From Humibacillus xanthopallidus (GTDB lineage Bacteria > Actinomycetota > Actinomycetes > Actinomycetales > Dermatophilaceae): a DNA stretch of 64,000 nt. The notes beneath the pieces are model-generated. The model searched no databases. It had not been told where the DNA came from and was given only the letters and a program-made list of their open reading frames with translations. The stretch's first letter is position 1. Each line of letters opens with the position of its first letter. Made by a program: the position numbers and the translations under genes. Where the stretch lies: positions 992,001-1,056,000 of the forward strand of contig NZ_VFQF01000003.1 of NCBI RefSeq assembly GCF_006717145.1, read 5' to 3'. Shown piece after piece: positions 34,267 through 43,221 of the stretch.

Positions 34267-35450
34267 TTGTCAACGTCGCCGACGACGAAGAACATCGAGC
34301 CGAGGATCGCGACCATGTCGGCGATGAGCTGGCCGGGCAGCATCTCGGACAGCACCGAGACGTTGTTGAACGACGCCGACCGCAGCTTGAGCCTCCACGG
34401 CGTCTTCTCCCCGCGCGAAACGAGGTAGTAGCCGTTGAAGCCGAGGGGGTTCTCGGTGGCGCAGTAGATCTCGCCCTCCGGCACCTTGAGCACCTTCGGC
34501 AGCTTGACGTTGATCGGGCCGGGAGGCAGCTGCACGAGCCGGTCGAGGCAGGCCTCGGCGAGGTCGAGCGCGACGTGCGTCTGCTCGATGAGGACCTCGA
34601 GCCGGGCCAGGCAGTCACCGGCCGTGCGGGTGACGACGCGCCCGGGCCCCTTCTCGCCGAAGAGCTCGCCATAGGCGAGGTAGGGCGCGTCGCGGCGCAG
34701 GTCGACGTCGAGGCCGCTGGCGCGGGCGATCGGCCCAGAGACGCCGTAGGCCATCGCGCGCTCGCGCGGCAGCACTCCGACCCCTCGGGTGCGCCCCTCG
34801 AGGATCTCGTTGCCGACGATGAGCCGCTCGAGGTCGGGCATCCGGGCGCGCACGTTGGCGATGGCCTTGTCGACCCGGCCCATCCAGCCGGCCGGCAGGT
34901 CCTCCTTGAGGCCTCCGACGCGGTTGAACATGTAGTGCATCCGGCCGCCGGACACCTCCTCCATGACCGCCTGGAGCTCCTCGCGCTCGCGGAAGGCGTG
35001 GAAGACGGGCGTGATCGCCCCGAGCTCGAGCGGGTAGGAGCCGAGGAACATCAGGTGGCTGAGCACCCGGTTGATCTCGGCGAGTGCCGTGCGGGCCCAG
35101 ACGGCGCGCTCGGGCACCTCCATGCCGAGCATCTGCTCGACGCCGAGCACGACCCCGAGCTCGTTGGAGAAGGCGCTCAGCCAGTCGTGCCGGTTGGCGA
35201 GCACGAGGATCTGGCGGTAGTCGCGCACCTCGAAGAGCTTCTCGGCCCCGCGGTGCATGTAGCCGATGATCGGCTCGGCGCTGACGATCCGCTCGCCGTC
35301 GACGAGGATCTGCAGGCGCAGCACGCCGTGGGTCGCCGGGTGCTGGGGTCCGATGTTGAGCACCATGTCGGCCGTGGCGAGCCCGCCCGCGCCGACGCCC
35401 ACAGTCAGCGCCTGACGCTCGCGCGAGGACGCCGCGGTGGTCTCCGTCAT
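34263..35450 (-). CDS. nuoD: Orphan NADH-quinone oxidoreductase subunit D
   Basis: This 395-residue protein is a full-length NuoD/49-kDa-type subunit, the part of complex I that forms the quinone pocket with NuoB. It keeps [20 protein letters not shown] (outlined), [41 protein letters not shown] and the terminal [19 protein letters not shown] 35450 is chosen by homology. No other nuo gene is in the window, so it is a paralogue separate from any nuo operon. Streptomyces also carries extra nuoD-like genes outside the main operon (from memory). It may serve an alternative or partial complex. Confidence 0.88.
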   Translation of the reverse strand: MTETTAASSRERQALTVGVGAGGLATADMVLNIGPQHPATHGVLRLQILVDGERIVSAEPIIGYMHRGAEKLFEVRDYRQILVLANRHDWLSAFSNELGVVLGVEQMLGMEVPERAVWARTALAEINRVLSHLMFLGSYPLELGAITPVFHAFREREELQAVMEEVSGGRMHYMFNRVGGLKEDLPAGWMGRVDKAIANVRARMPDLERLIVGNEILEGRTRGVGVLPRERAMAYGVSGPIARASGLDVDLRRDAPYLAYGELFGEKGPGRVVTRTAGDCLARLEVLIEQTHVALDLAEACLDRLVQLPPGPINVKLPKVLKVPEGEIYCATENPLGFNGYYLVSRGEKTPWRLKLRSASFNNVSVLSEMLPGQLIADMVAILGSMFFVVGDVDK

Positions 35451-35539
35451 GGCCCTGAGCCTACGGCCCCCACCGCTCCGGTATGCCGTGTGGCCCGTCA
35501 CCGGGTCACGCGTCGCCCGCGGTCGGGCAGAGTGTGGGG

Positions 35540-36793
35540 GTGAGCGCCTCGTTCGACCTCTCCGACCCCGGCTTCGTCGCCGACCCGTATCCGGCCCTCG
35601 CGGCGGCCCGCGCCGACGGCCCCGTCCAGTGGCACGACGGCCTCGGGCTGTGGGTGACGACCACGCACGCCGCGGCGAACGACGTGTTGCGCAACAGGGG
35701 CCTCGGCCGGATCTTCCGCCCCCGGGCAGCCGGGGAGGACGATCCGTGGACCGTGTTCGACTGGTTGCACGCCGACTCGATCCTCGACTCGGAGCCGCCG
35801 AAGCACACCCGGCTGCGCCGGCTCGTCGCCGGGGCCTTCAACAAGGGCCACGTCGAGCGGCTGCGACCCCGGGTCGAGCAGATCGCTGCAGAGCTGCTCA
35901 CCGGCGTGGAGCAGACCCTCGCAGACCCTGGAAGTGGTGGCCGGGTCGACCTCATCGAGGCCTATGCCGAGCCGCTGCCCGTGCTCGTCATCTGCGAGCT
36001 GCTCGGCGCGCCTGCCTCCGACTGGAAGCTCCTGCGCGACTGGTCGCAGGCCATCGTGAAGATGTACGAGGTGAGCCCGACCCAGCCCACGCAGGAGGAG
36101 GCGCAGCGAGCGTGTGCCGAGTTCGCGGCATACGTCGACGGGCTCGCGGCGGAGCGGGCCGCCCACCCCGGCGACGACCTGCTCACCTCGCTCGTGCTCG
36201 AGCGCGACGGCGGTGACCGGCTCTCGCGCCGCGAGCTCGTGGCGACGGTCGTGCTGCTGCTCAACGCGGGGCACGAGGCGAGCGTCAACGGCTTCGGCAA
36301 CGGGGTGGCGTCGCTCCTCGCCGAGCCCGATGAGCTGACGAAGGTGCTCGCCACGCTCGACGACGACACCGCGGTCGCGGCGCTCGTCGAGGAGATGCTG
36401 CGCCACGACTCGCCGCTGCACCTCTTCGAGCGCACGGCGACGCGCGACGTCGAGCTGCACGGTGTGACGGTCCGCGCCGGCGAGAAGGTCGCCGCGCTGC
36501 TCGGGGCTGCCAACCGCGACCCGGCGGTCTTCGACGAGCGCGACCGCTTCCGCGCCGGCCGCGAGCCCAACCCGCACCTCGCCTTCGGTGCCGGCATCCA
36601 CTTCTGCCTGGGCGCCCCTCTCGCGCGGATGGAGCTGCAGATCTCGGTGCAGGCACTGCTCCAGCGGCTCGGCCGCCTCGAGGTGGTCGAGGCGCGGCGA
36701 CGGCCGACCTTCGTGCTGCGCGGCTACGAGAGTCTCGTGGTGCGCGCGGCTCCGCTGGCGGGTGCGGTGCAGGAGGGTGGAGGTCATGAGTGA
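35540..36793 (+). CDS. Cytochrome P450
   Basis: This 417-residue soluble P450 monooxygenase has heme motif [20 protein letters not shown] (Cys356), the K-helix ExxR in EEMLRHDSP, and I-helix [17 protein letters not shown], where the usual acid-alcohol pair AGHET reads AGHEA-S. The C-helix region [18 protein letters not shown] is typical. GTG 35540 starts the homology. It would need ferredoxin partners encoded elsewhere. A VOC-fold gene overlaps its stop, so the pair may act on one small-molecule substrate, which is unknown. Confidence 0.9.
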   Translation: MSASFDLSDPGFVADPYPALAAARADGPVQWHDGLGLWVTTTHAAANDVLRNRGLGRIFRPRAAGEDDPWTVFDWLHADSILDSEPPKHTRLRRLVAGAFNKGHVERLRPRVEQIAAELLTGVEQTLADPGSGGRVDLIEAYAEPLPVLVICELLGAPASDWKLLRDWSQAIVKMYEVSPTQPTQEEAQRACAEFAAYVDGLAAERAAHPGDDLLTSLVLERDGGDRLSRRELVATVVLLLNAGHEASVNGFGNGVASLLAEPDELTKVLATLDDDTAVAALVEEMLRHDSPLHLFERTATRDVELHGVTVRAGEKVAALLGAANRDPAVFDERDRFRAGREPNPHLAFGAGIHFCLGAPLARMELQISVQALLQRLGRLEVVEARRRPTFVLRGYESLVVRAAPLAGAVQEGGGHE

Positions 36794-37172
36794 GCTGACC
36801 CCCTACATCTGCGTCTCCGACTCCCGCGCCGCGATCGAGTGGTATCGCGAGCACCTCGGTGCGGAGGTCACGTACGAGCCCATCGTCATGCCCGACGGCC
36901 AAGTGGGCCACTGCGAGCTCGCCGTCGACGGTGCCCGGTGGATGATGTCGGACGCCTTCGAGTCGGCCGGCGTCGCGCCGCCCGACCGCTCGCTCGGCAA
37001 CGCGGTCACGCTGCACCTCACCGTCTCCGACGTCGACGCGGTCTGCGACCGGGTCCGGAGGGGCGGGGCGCAGGTCGACCGCGAGCCCGAGGACAACCCG
37101 CCGGTGGGCCGGGTCGCCGTCTTCCACGACCCGTTCGGGCATCGCTGGTTCCTCAACCAGCCTCTCGCGTAA
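36786..37172 (+). CDS. VOC-family (glyoxalase/bleomycin-resistance) protein
   Basis: This 128-residue protein has the two beta-alpha-beta-beta-beta modules of the vicinal-oxygen-chelate fold: TPYICVSDSRAAIEWYREHL at the N-terminus and LHLTVSDVDAVCDRVRRGGA in the second half, ending DPFGHRWFLNQP. The likely metal ligands of glyoxalases are only partly evident, so it could be an enzyme, binding protein or resistance protein. It overlaps the P450 stop by 8 bases and is probably co-translated with it. Confidence 0.85.
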   Translation: MSELTPYICVSDSRAAIEWYREHLGAEVTYEPIVMPDGQVGHCELAVDGARWMMSDAFESAGVAPPDRSLGNAVTLHLTVSDVDAVCDRVRRGGAQVDREPEDNPPVGRVAVFHDPFGHRWFLNQPLA

Positions 37173-37189
37173 GGGCGCTCGCGTTTCGA

Positions 37190-37211
37190 CGCGCCGGCGC
37201 GTGCCGGCGCG
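37190..37211. terminator. GC-rich hairpin between convergent VOC and copC-like genes
   Basis: CGCGCCGGC pairs with GCCGGCGCG around a short loop, between the VOC stop and the convergent copC-like stop. Confidence 0.55.
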
Positions 37212-37219
37212 CCGGTGGC

Positions 37220-37753
37220 TCAGCGCTGGTCCGACGCGCGGGCACGCAGGGCGACGAAGCCGCCGATCGCCAGCAGGACGAGGGTGCTTGCGATCGTCAG
37301 GAGCACGGCGGCGAGCGGGAACGACGAGCTCTCGTCTGCGGGTGCCGCCGGCTGCTGGACGGCCGTGCCGGGCTTGGCCGTCGAGCCGTCGAGACCGGTC
37401 GTCGCGACGAAGGCGAACGACCCGGTGACCGGGTGACCGTCGTCGGAGGTGACGCGGTAGGTCACCGTGTAGCTGCCCGCCGGCGCGCTCGGCGCGATCG
37501 CCTGGGTGACGACGCGGCCGTCGATCGTCGGCGCCCCCTGCTGCGTCGCCCCGGACGGGCCGGTGACGACGACCTGCGTGCCGATCGAGAGCGGCGCCTC
37601 AGTGAAGGTGAGGGTCACGCTCTGCGGCATCCGCTGCACGGTCGAGCCGGCGGCCGGCGACGTGCTCTCGAGGACGTCGTGGGCGCTCGCGGTCAGCGGC
37701 GCGCCGAGCAGCACGACGGCGAGGACGGCGAGGACGGCGAGCACGCGACGCAT
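37220..37753 (-). CDS. CopC-domain copper-resistance-type membrane-anchored protein
   Basis: This 177-residue exported protein has signal peptide RRVLAVLAVLAVVLLGAPLT and a predicted cleavage leaving HDVLESTSPAAGSTVQRMP. The new N-terminal His is the Cu(II) ligand in CopC proteins. The second His motif DDGHPVTGSFAF is present. A Pro/Ala linker leads to one C-terminal membrane helix (FPLAAVLLTIASTLVLLAIG) with a basic tail, as in YcnJ/CopC-type surface proteins. ATG 37753 starts the signal peptide. A role in periplasmic copper binding or delivery is inferred from the family. Confidence 0.85.
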   Translation of the reverse strand: MRRVLAVLAVLAVVLLGAPLTASAHDVLESTSPAAGSTVQRMPQSVTLTFTEAPLSIGTQVVVTGPSGATQQGAPTIDGRVVTQAIAPSAPAGSYTVTYRVTSDDGHPVTGSFAFVATTGLDGSTAKPGTAVQQPAAPADESSSFPLAAVLLTIASTLVLLAIGGFVALRARASDQR

Positions 37754-37758
37754 GGTCC

Positions 37759-38913
37759 TCAGGCTACGTCGCCGCTCGTGACCCGCTTCACCGCCCACCA
37801 GAAGCCGCCGAAGCCGCCCGGACGGAGGAGCTCCGCCTCGGCACCCGCCCGCTCGAGGGCGCGCAGGTAGCCGAGCGGGTCGGTCGCGGCGAGGGTGTGC
37901 GGCGGGGTCTGCCCGCGGATCCCGAGGTCGCGCAGCACGTCGCGCTGGCGCCCGACCCGGTCCGCGTCGAGGGTGTCGATCGCGACGTGGGCCGTGAGGT
38001 CCATCGTGCCGTCGGGCACCGGCTCCGTCTGCACCCCGCGGCGGTATGCCGTGAGCGTCCCCTCGTTCGGACGCTCGCTCGCGACGTGGCCGTAGTCCAC
38101 GGCGACGAGGGTGCCGGAGCCGACCCGGGAGACGAGGTCGGACCAGGCCTCGTCGCGGGTGCGACCGACCTCGAGGCGCGCGCCCGGGGTGGTGGCGGGC
38201 CAGTGGGCGTCGGCCCAGTCGCTGTCTGCAGGGTCGAGGGGATCCCCGAGGGACTCGGCGCCGGTGACCGGGTCGACGAGGACGACGCGCGGGGCGCCCT
38301 GCGGGTCGACCTCAGCGACGGTGCAGGGCACGACGTCGAGCCACTCGTGCGCGATGACGAGCGCGTCGCGCAGTCCGGCGAGCTCGGTCGGCAGCGTCTC
38401 GCCACCGGGCGAGCGGAGCCAGGCGATCCGCTCGTCGAGCCCCGCCGGCCGAGCCACGACGTCGACGGCCACCACCCGAGTGGGCGGACCCTCCGATCGA
38501 GAGAGCAGTTCGTCGGTCGCTGGGGTCCCTCGTCGATCGAGAGAGCACTCCGTCGGCTCCTCGTCTGCCCTGGGGGTGCGCTCCAATCGAGAGAGCAGTT
38601 CGTCGGTGGTCGTGGCCGCTTGCCGATCGCGAGAGCACTCCGTCGGCTGCTCGTCGTATGCCGCGAGGGCGGTGAGGAGGTGGGTCGCCAGCTCACCACG
38701 GCCCGCGCCGACGTCGACGACGACCGCGGGCAGGTGGTCGTGCTCGCGGAGCCACAGACGCAGCAGGGCCTCGGCGAGCACTGCCCCGGTCACCCCGTGC
38801 GTCGCGGTCGTGAAGTGCTCGGCAGGCCCACCGCGGGTGACGTAGAAGCCCCGCCCTGCGGCATACAGGGCGTCGTGCCAGGCCTCGCGCCACGGAAGGG
38901 CATCCACGCCCAC
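37759..38913 (-). CDS. MidA/DUF185-type SAM methyltransferase with repeat-derived insertion
   Basis: This 384-residue protein resembles the MidA/NDUFAF7 (DUF185) methyltransferases: GRGFYVTRGGPAEHFTTATH at the N-terminus, motif I VVVDVGAGRGELATHLL, HEWLDVVPC, LVAVDYGHVASERPNEGTL. Mitochondrial NDUFAF7 methylates the NDUFS2 (NuoD homologue) subunit of complex I, notable because an orphan nuoD lies 2.3 kb away. Between motif I and the next strand (about residues 89-141) the chain is interrupted by a repetitive segment, TECSLDRRGTPATDELLSRS and near copies. That segment is encoded by four R2 repeats in frame. It should form a surface loop. The start is GTG 38913. Confidence 0.8.
   Translation of the reverse strand: MGVDALPWREAWHDALYAAGRGFYVTRGGPAEHFTTATHGVTGAVLAEALLRLWLREHDHLPAVVVDVGAGRGELATHLLTALAAYDEQPTECSRDRQAATTTDELLSRLERTPRADEEPTECSLDRRGTPATDELLSRSEGPPTRVVAVDVVARPAGLDERIAWLRSPGGETLPTELAGLRDALVIAHEWLDVVPCTVAEVDPQGAPRVVLVDPVTGAESLGDPLDPADSDWADAHWPATTPGARLEVGRTRDEAWSDLVSRVGSGTLVAVDYGHVASERPNEGTLTAYRRGVQTEPVPDGTMDLTAHVAIDTLDADRVGRQRDVLRDLGIRGQTPPHTLAATDPLGYLRALERAGAEAELLRPGGFGGFWWAVKRVTSGDVA
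38494..38646. repeat. Four R2 repeat copies inside a coding sequence
   Basis: Copies start at 38494, 38534, 38584 and 38624, each like CGATCGAGAGAGCAGTTCGT then CGG. Copies 1+2 and 3+4 form a ~63-base composite duplicated at a 90-base offset, so the reading frame is kept. They match the intergenic copies at 18885 and 46671-46763. Confidence 0.92.
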
Positions 38914-38939
38914 GGACTGTAGGCGATAGCGTGCCGTGG

Positions 38940-39839
38940 GTGAGCACTCCGCACGAGCGACCGGCCCGCTTCGAGGTCGGGATCGTCGGTGCGGGGCGCG
39001 TCGGTGCCGTGCTCGGCGCGGCGCTGCAGCGGGCCGGCCACCGCGTCACCGGGGTGTCGGCCGTCAGCGAGGCGAGCCTCGAGCGTGCGGCCACCCTCCT
39101 GCCGGGAGTGCCGGTGCGGCCGATCCCCGAGGTGGTGTCGGGCGCCCACCTCGTCGTTCTCGCCGTGCCCGACGACGCGCTCGCCGACCTCGTCGCCGGA
39201 CTGAGCTCGACGGGCACCTTCACGCCCGGCCAGCTCGTCATGCACACCTCCGGCGCCCACGGCATCGGGGTCTTCGAGGCCGCCGCAGGCAGCGACATCG
39301 TGCCGCTCGCGCTCCACCCGGCGATGACCTTCACGGGCACTGCCGTCGACCTCGACCGGCTGCACGACTGCTGCTTCGGGGTGACGACCGTCGACCTGGC
39401 GCGACCGCTGGGTGAGGCGCTCGTCATCGAGATGGGCGGCGACCCCGTGTGGATCCCGGAGGACGAGCGCGTGACTTACCACGCGGCCCTCGCGCACGGC
39501 GCCAACCACCTCGTGACCCTCGTGGCCCAGTCGATGCAGCTGCTCACCGAGGCCGGGGTCGAGGACCCCGCGCGCGTCCTCGAGCCGCTGCTCTCCGCAG
39601 CGCTGTCCAACACCCTCCAGCTGGGTGACGCGGCCCTCACGGGGCCGGTCGCGCGCGGCGATGCCGGTACGGTTGCCGGGCACGTCGCGATGTTGCGCAG
39701 GGTCGCGCCGGACATCCGTCCGACCTACCTCGCGCTCGCCCGCGCGACGGCGCAGCGCGCTCTGCTCAGCGGCCGGCTCCGTGCCGCGGCGGCCGAGCCG
39801 CTGCTCGAGCTGCTCGCCCACGAGGAGGACGAGACGTGA
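38940..39839 (+). CDS. Rossmann-fold DUF2520 protein
   Basis: This 299-residue protein begins with the dinucleotide-binding stretch FEVGIVGAGRVGAVLGAALQ and has the DUF2520 C-terminal helical domain (YHAALAHGANHLVTLVAQSM). LHPAMTFTG is typical. It resembles ketopantoate-reductase or pyrroline-5-carboxylate-reductase-like enzymes. The panC gene overlaps its stop, and in M. tuberculosis Rv3603c has the same place. A role in pantoate formation is therefore plausible but not proven. GTG 38940 is preferred, with GTG 38931 also in frame. Confidence 0.85.
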   Translation: MSTPHERPARFEVGIVGAGRVGAVLGAALQRAGHRVTGVSAVSEASLERAATLLPGVPVRPIPEVVSGAHLVVLAVPDDALADLVAGLSSTGTFTPGQLVMHTSGAHGIGVFEAAAGSDIVPLALHPAMTFTGTAVDLDRLHDCCFGVTTVDLARPLGEALVIEMGGDPVWIPEDERVTYHAALAHGANHLVTLVAQSMQLLTEAGVEDPARVLEPLLSAALSNTLQLGDAALTGPVARGDAGTVAGHVAMLRRVAPDIRPTYLALARATAQRALLSGRLRAAAAEPLLELLAHEEDET

Positions 39840-40903
39840 CCCACCCAGTGACCGGCGCCGCGCCCGGCCCGACCGACCCGGCCACGCCGCCCCCGTCAGC
39901 GGCGCCAGACGGGTTCGCCACTCGGCAGCCCGCGCCGGAAGGCTCGGACGCGGGGCGGCCCGCATCCGACGGCTCGGGCCCCGAGCGACCCGCTCCGCAG
40001 CGGCCCGTGGTCGCGCGCACCCGAGAAGAGCTGCGCGAGGCGCGAGCCACCCTCGACGACGGTGACGTCGCCGTGGTCATGACGATGGGCGCGCTGCACG
40101 AGGGGCATGCCACCCTCATCCACCAGGCGCGCAAGGCGCACCGCCACGTCGTCGTGACGATCTTCCTCAACCCGCTCCAGTTCGGGCCGAAGGAGGACCT
40201 CTCGCGCTACCCGCGCACCTTCGACGCCGACCTCGACATCTGCACGGCCGCCGGTGTCGACCTCGTCTTCGCACCGACTCCCGACGTCGTCTATCCCGAC
40301 GGCGACCCGGGTGTGCGCATCTCGGCCGGCCCGCTCGGTGACGTCCTCGAGGGGCAGTCCCGCCCGGGCCACTTCGACGGCATGCTCACCGTGGTCTCCA
40401 AGCTCATGCATCTCACGCGGTGTGACGCAGCGTGGTTCGGGCAGAAGGACGCCCAGCAGCTGCTCCTCATCCGCCGGATGTGCCGCGACCTCGACTTCCC
40501 GGTCGACGTCGTCGCCGTCGCGACGGTGCGCGAGCCCGACGGGCTGGCCATGTCGAGCCGCAACACCTACCTCACCCCGTCCGACCGCGAGACCGCGCGC
40601 TGCCTCTCGACCGCGCTGCGAGCCGGCGCCGAAGCCGCTGCAGAGGGCCCGTCGGCCGTGCGTCGAGCCGCTCGCGCCGTGCTCGTGCGGGAGCCGCTCG
40701 CGCTCATCGACTACCTCGTGCTCGTGCACCCGGACACGCTCGAGGACGTGCCGGAGTGGTATCGCGGCGAGGCGCTGCTCGCCGTGGCCGGACGGGTCGG
40801 CACGACCCGGCTCATCGACAACCTGCCGCTCCTCGTCGGACCCGGAGGGCGCGCCCTCGAGACGTTCTCCCGATCCGGACCCGAGGCCAGACCCGAGGCC
40901 TGA
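39836..40903 (+). CDS. panC: Pantothenate synthetase with N-terminal extension
   Basis: This 355-residue enzyme condenses pantoate with beta-alanine using ATP. The nucleotidyltransferase signatures are MTMGALHEGHATLIHQARKA, the FLNPLQFGPKEDLSRYPRTF segment, GHFDGMLTVVSKL, WFGQKDAQQL and AMSSRNTYLTPSDR (KMSKS-like). About 58 Pro/Ala/Gly residues precede the domain, an unusual extension with imperfect repeats (EGSDAGRPASDGSGPERPAP). GTG 39836 overlaps the DUF2520 stop. The gene leads into panD, giving two vitamin B5 steps in a row. Confidence 0.95.
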   Translation: MTHPVTGAAPGPTDPATPPPSAAPDGFATRQPAPEGSDAGRPASDGSGPERPAPQRPVVARTREELREARATLDDGDVAVVMTMGALHEGHATLIHQARKAHRHVVVTIFLNPLQFGPKEDLSRYPRTFDADLDICTAAGVDLVFAPTPDVVYPDGDPGVRISAGPLGDVLEGQSRPGHFDGMLTVVSKLMHLTRCDAAWFGQKDAQQLLLIRRMCRDLDFPVDVVAVATVREPDGLAMSSRNTYLTPSDRETARCLSTALRAGAEAAAEGPSAVRRAARAVLVREPLALIDYLVLVHPDTLEDVPEWYRGEALLAVAGRVGTTRLIDNLPLLVGPGGRALETFSRSGPEARPEA

Positions 40904-40938
40904 CCCGGGCTACCGCACCCACCTGAGGACGAACTCCC

Positions 40939-41382
40939 TTGCAGCGCTTCATGCTCCACTCGAAGATCCACCGGGCCACGGTCACGCAGGCGGACCTGCA
41001 CTACGTCGGATCGCTGACGATCGACCGCGACCTCATGGACGCCGCCGACCTGTGGCCGGGGCAGCAGGTCGATGTCGTCGACGTCGACAACGGCAACCGC
41101 CTCACGACCTACGCCATCGAGGGCGAACGGGGCACGGGCATCCTCTGCATCAACGGCGCCGCAGCTCGGCTCATCTCGCCCGGCGACACGGTCATCATCA
41201 TCGCCTACGCCGCGATGGAGGATGCCGAGGCGCGGGCGTTCGAACCGCGCGTCGTCTTCGTCGATGACGACAACCGTATGGTCGAGATCGGGCACGACGC
41301 GGGGGACGTGCCCGATGGCTTCGGACTGCGCACGTCGGCCGTCACGGAGCGCCACCACGACTACCAGCACGTCGATGACTGA
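40939..41382 (+). CDS. panD: Aspartate 1-decarboxylase (TTG start)
   Basis: This 147-residue pyruvoyl enzyme makes beta-alanine from aspartate. The proenzyme self-cleaves at Gly-Ser in [19 protein letters not shown]. The start is TTG 40939, since it puts the cleavage pair at Gly24-Ser25, the canonical position, and gives the usual [19 protein letters not shown] opening; the internal ATG 40951 would remove four residues. GAGGACG lies just upstream. It follows panC directly and precedes the NAD genes nadB and nadC. Confidence 0.95.
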   Translation: MQRFMLHSKIHRATVTQADLHYVGSLTIDRDLMDAADLWPGQQVDVVDVDNGNRLTTYAIEGERGTGILCINGAAARLISPGDTVIIIAYAAMEDAEARAFEPRVVFVDDDNRMVEIGHDAGDVPDGFGLRTSAVTERHHDYQHVDD

Positions 41383-41394
41383 GAGGCCGAGCGT

Positions 41395-43221
41395 ATGCCG
41401 GTGAGCGGGCTCCCCGAGATCTCCATCCCCAGGCGCCTCCGGGCGCCCGCGCCGGGGTGGACGACGACGGCCGACGTCATCGTCGTCGGCTCCGGCATCG
41501 CCGGCCTGACGACGGCGCTGCGGCTGCGGCGTCGTGTCGACCGCATGCTGCTCGTCACGAAGACCGTGCTCGACGAGGGGTCGACCGCGTGGGCTCAGGG
41601 CGGCATCGCGGCCGTCATGTCGCCCGAGGACAGCCCGGCCGAGCACATCCACGACACCCTCGTCGCCGGCGTCGGGCTCTGCGATGTCGACGCCGTCGAG
41701 GCCCTCGTCACCGAGGGGCCCGACGCGGTGTGGGACCTCATCGCGCTCGGTGCCGACTTCGACCGTGGCGACACCGGGCAGATCTCGCTGACCCGCGAGG
41801 GTGGCCACCACCGCGACCGCATCCTGCACGCCGGCGGCGACGCGACGGGACGCGAGATCTCGCGGGCCCTCATCGCGGCTCTCGACCGCGTGCGCGACGA
41901 CCCGGGCATCGAGGTCATCGAGCACGCCCTCGTCGTCGACCTGCTCACCGACGAGAGCGAGCGGGTCTGCGGCGTCACGCTGCACGTCATCGGTGAGGGT
42001 CAGGTCGACGGCGTCGGGGCGGCCCACGCCCGCGCCGTCGTGCTCGCCACGGGCGGTCTCGGCCAGATCTACTCGTCCACGACGAACCCCTCGGTCGCGA
42101 CGGGCGACGGCATGGCTGCCGCCCTGCGGGCGGGCGCCGTGCTCGCCGACCTCGAGTTCGTCCAGTTCCACCCGACGGTGCTGTGGCTCGGTGAGGGATC
42201 TCGCGGCCAGCAGCCGCTCATCTCCGAGGCGGTCCGCGGCGAGGGCGCGTTCCTCGTCGACGAGGCGGGGGACCGTTTCATGCGGGGCCAGCACCCGCTC
42301 GCCGACCTCGCGCCGCGCGACGTCGTCGCCCGGGCCATCATCGCGCGGATGCGCGAGACCGGCACCGACCACGTCTACCTCGACTGCCGGCACCTCGGCG
42401 CCGACTTCCTCGAGCAGCGCTTCCCGTCGATCGTCCAGCGCTGCCGCGAGCTCGGTTTCGACCCGGCGACCCAGCTGCTCCCGGTCGCGCCGGCGCAGCA
42501 CTACGCAAGCGGCGGGGTGCGCACCGACCTGCGCGGACGCTCGTCGCTCGAGGGGCTGTATGCGTGTGGCGAGACCTCGTGCACCGGCGTGCACGGTGCC
42601 AACCGCCTCGCCTCCAACTCGCTGCTCGAGGGGCTCGTCTTCGCCCGGCGCATCGCCGACGACCTCACCGCGCGCCTCGGTGCCGGGGAGCTCCCCGAGA
42701 CGACGCCGGTCGCGCCCTCCGGGGAGCCCGAGCTGATCCGCGGCAAGCGTCGCCTCGACGTGCAGCGGGCCATGACGGCCGGCTCCGGCACCGTCCGCTC
42801 GGCGTCCTCGCTCGCTGCCACCGAGGAGACGCTCGCCGCGCTCGCCGCCCGAGCCGTCGGCGCCGATGCCGACAAGCAGGGGGGCCCGAAGAGCTGGGAG
42901 ACCACCAACCTGCTCCACCTCGGTCGCGCCCTGACGTATGCCGCCGCGTTGCGTGACGAGACCCGCGGCGGCCACGTGCGCGAGGACTTCCCGGCGCGCG
43001 ACGACGAGCACTTCCTGCACCACGTGCACCTCCAGAGGTCGGCGGCAGGTGTCCTCGAGGCGCGCGTCGTGCCGGTGCCAGGGGCCAACCTCGAGGGTCT
43101 CGACCTCGATGGCTCGGTGCCGGTCGACGTGCTCGACGAGGACCGCGCGGAAGGCATCGCTGCGACGAAACCTGCTGCACGGCATACGGACTCGGCGGAC
43201 GAGACGAAGGAGACGATGTGA
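41395..43221 (+). CDS. nadB: L-aspartate oxidase
   Basis: This 608-residue flavoenzyme oxidises aspartate to iminoaspartate for quinolinate and NAD synthesis. The FAD motif VIVVGSGIAGLTTALRLRR opens the chain, followed by GSTAWAQGGIAAVMSPEDSP, SLTREGGHHRDRILHAGGDA, GGLGQIYSSTTNPSVATGDG and the succinate-dehydrogenase-like GLYACGETSCTGVHGANRLA. The ATG 41395 is itself inside a GTATGCCG octamer. nadC overlaps the stop. nadA (quinolinate synthase) is not in this window. Confidence 0.95.
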   Translation: MPVSGLPEISIPRRLRAPAPGWTTTADVIVVGSGIAGLTTALRLRRRVDRMLLVTKTVLDEGSTAWAQGGIAAVMSPEDSPAEHIHDTLVAGVGLCDVDAVEALVTEGPDAVWDLIALGADFDRGDTGQISLTREGGHHRDRILHAGGDATGREISRALIAALDRVRDDPGIEVIEHALVVDLLTDESERVCGVTLHVIGEGQVDGVGAAHARAVVLATGGLGQIYSSTTNPSVATGDGMAAALRAGAVLADLEFVQFHPTVLWLGEGSRGQQPLISEAVRGEGAFLVDEAGDRFMRGQHPLADLAPRDVVARAIIARMRETGTDHVYLDCRHLGADFLEQRFPSIVQRCRELGFDPATQLLPVAPAQHYASGGVRTDLRGRSSLEGLYACGETSCTGVHGANRLASNSLLEGLVFARRIADDLTARLGAGELPETTPVAPSGEPELIRGKRRLDVQRAMTAGSGTVRSASSLAATEETLAALAARAVGADADKQGGPKSWETTNLLHLGRALTYAAALRDETRGGHVREDFPARDDEHFLHHVHLQRSAAGVLEARVVPVPGANLEGLDLDGSVPVDVLDEDRAEGIAATKPAARHTDSADETKETM

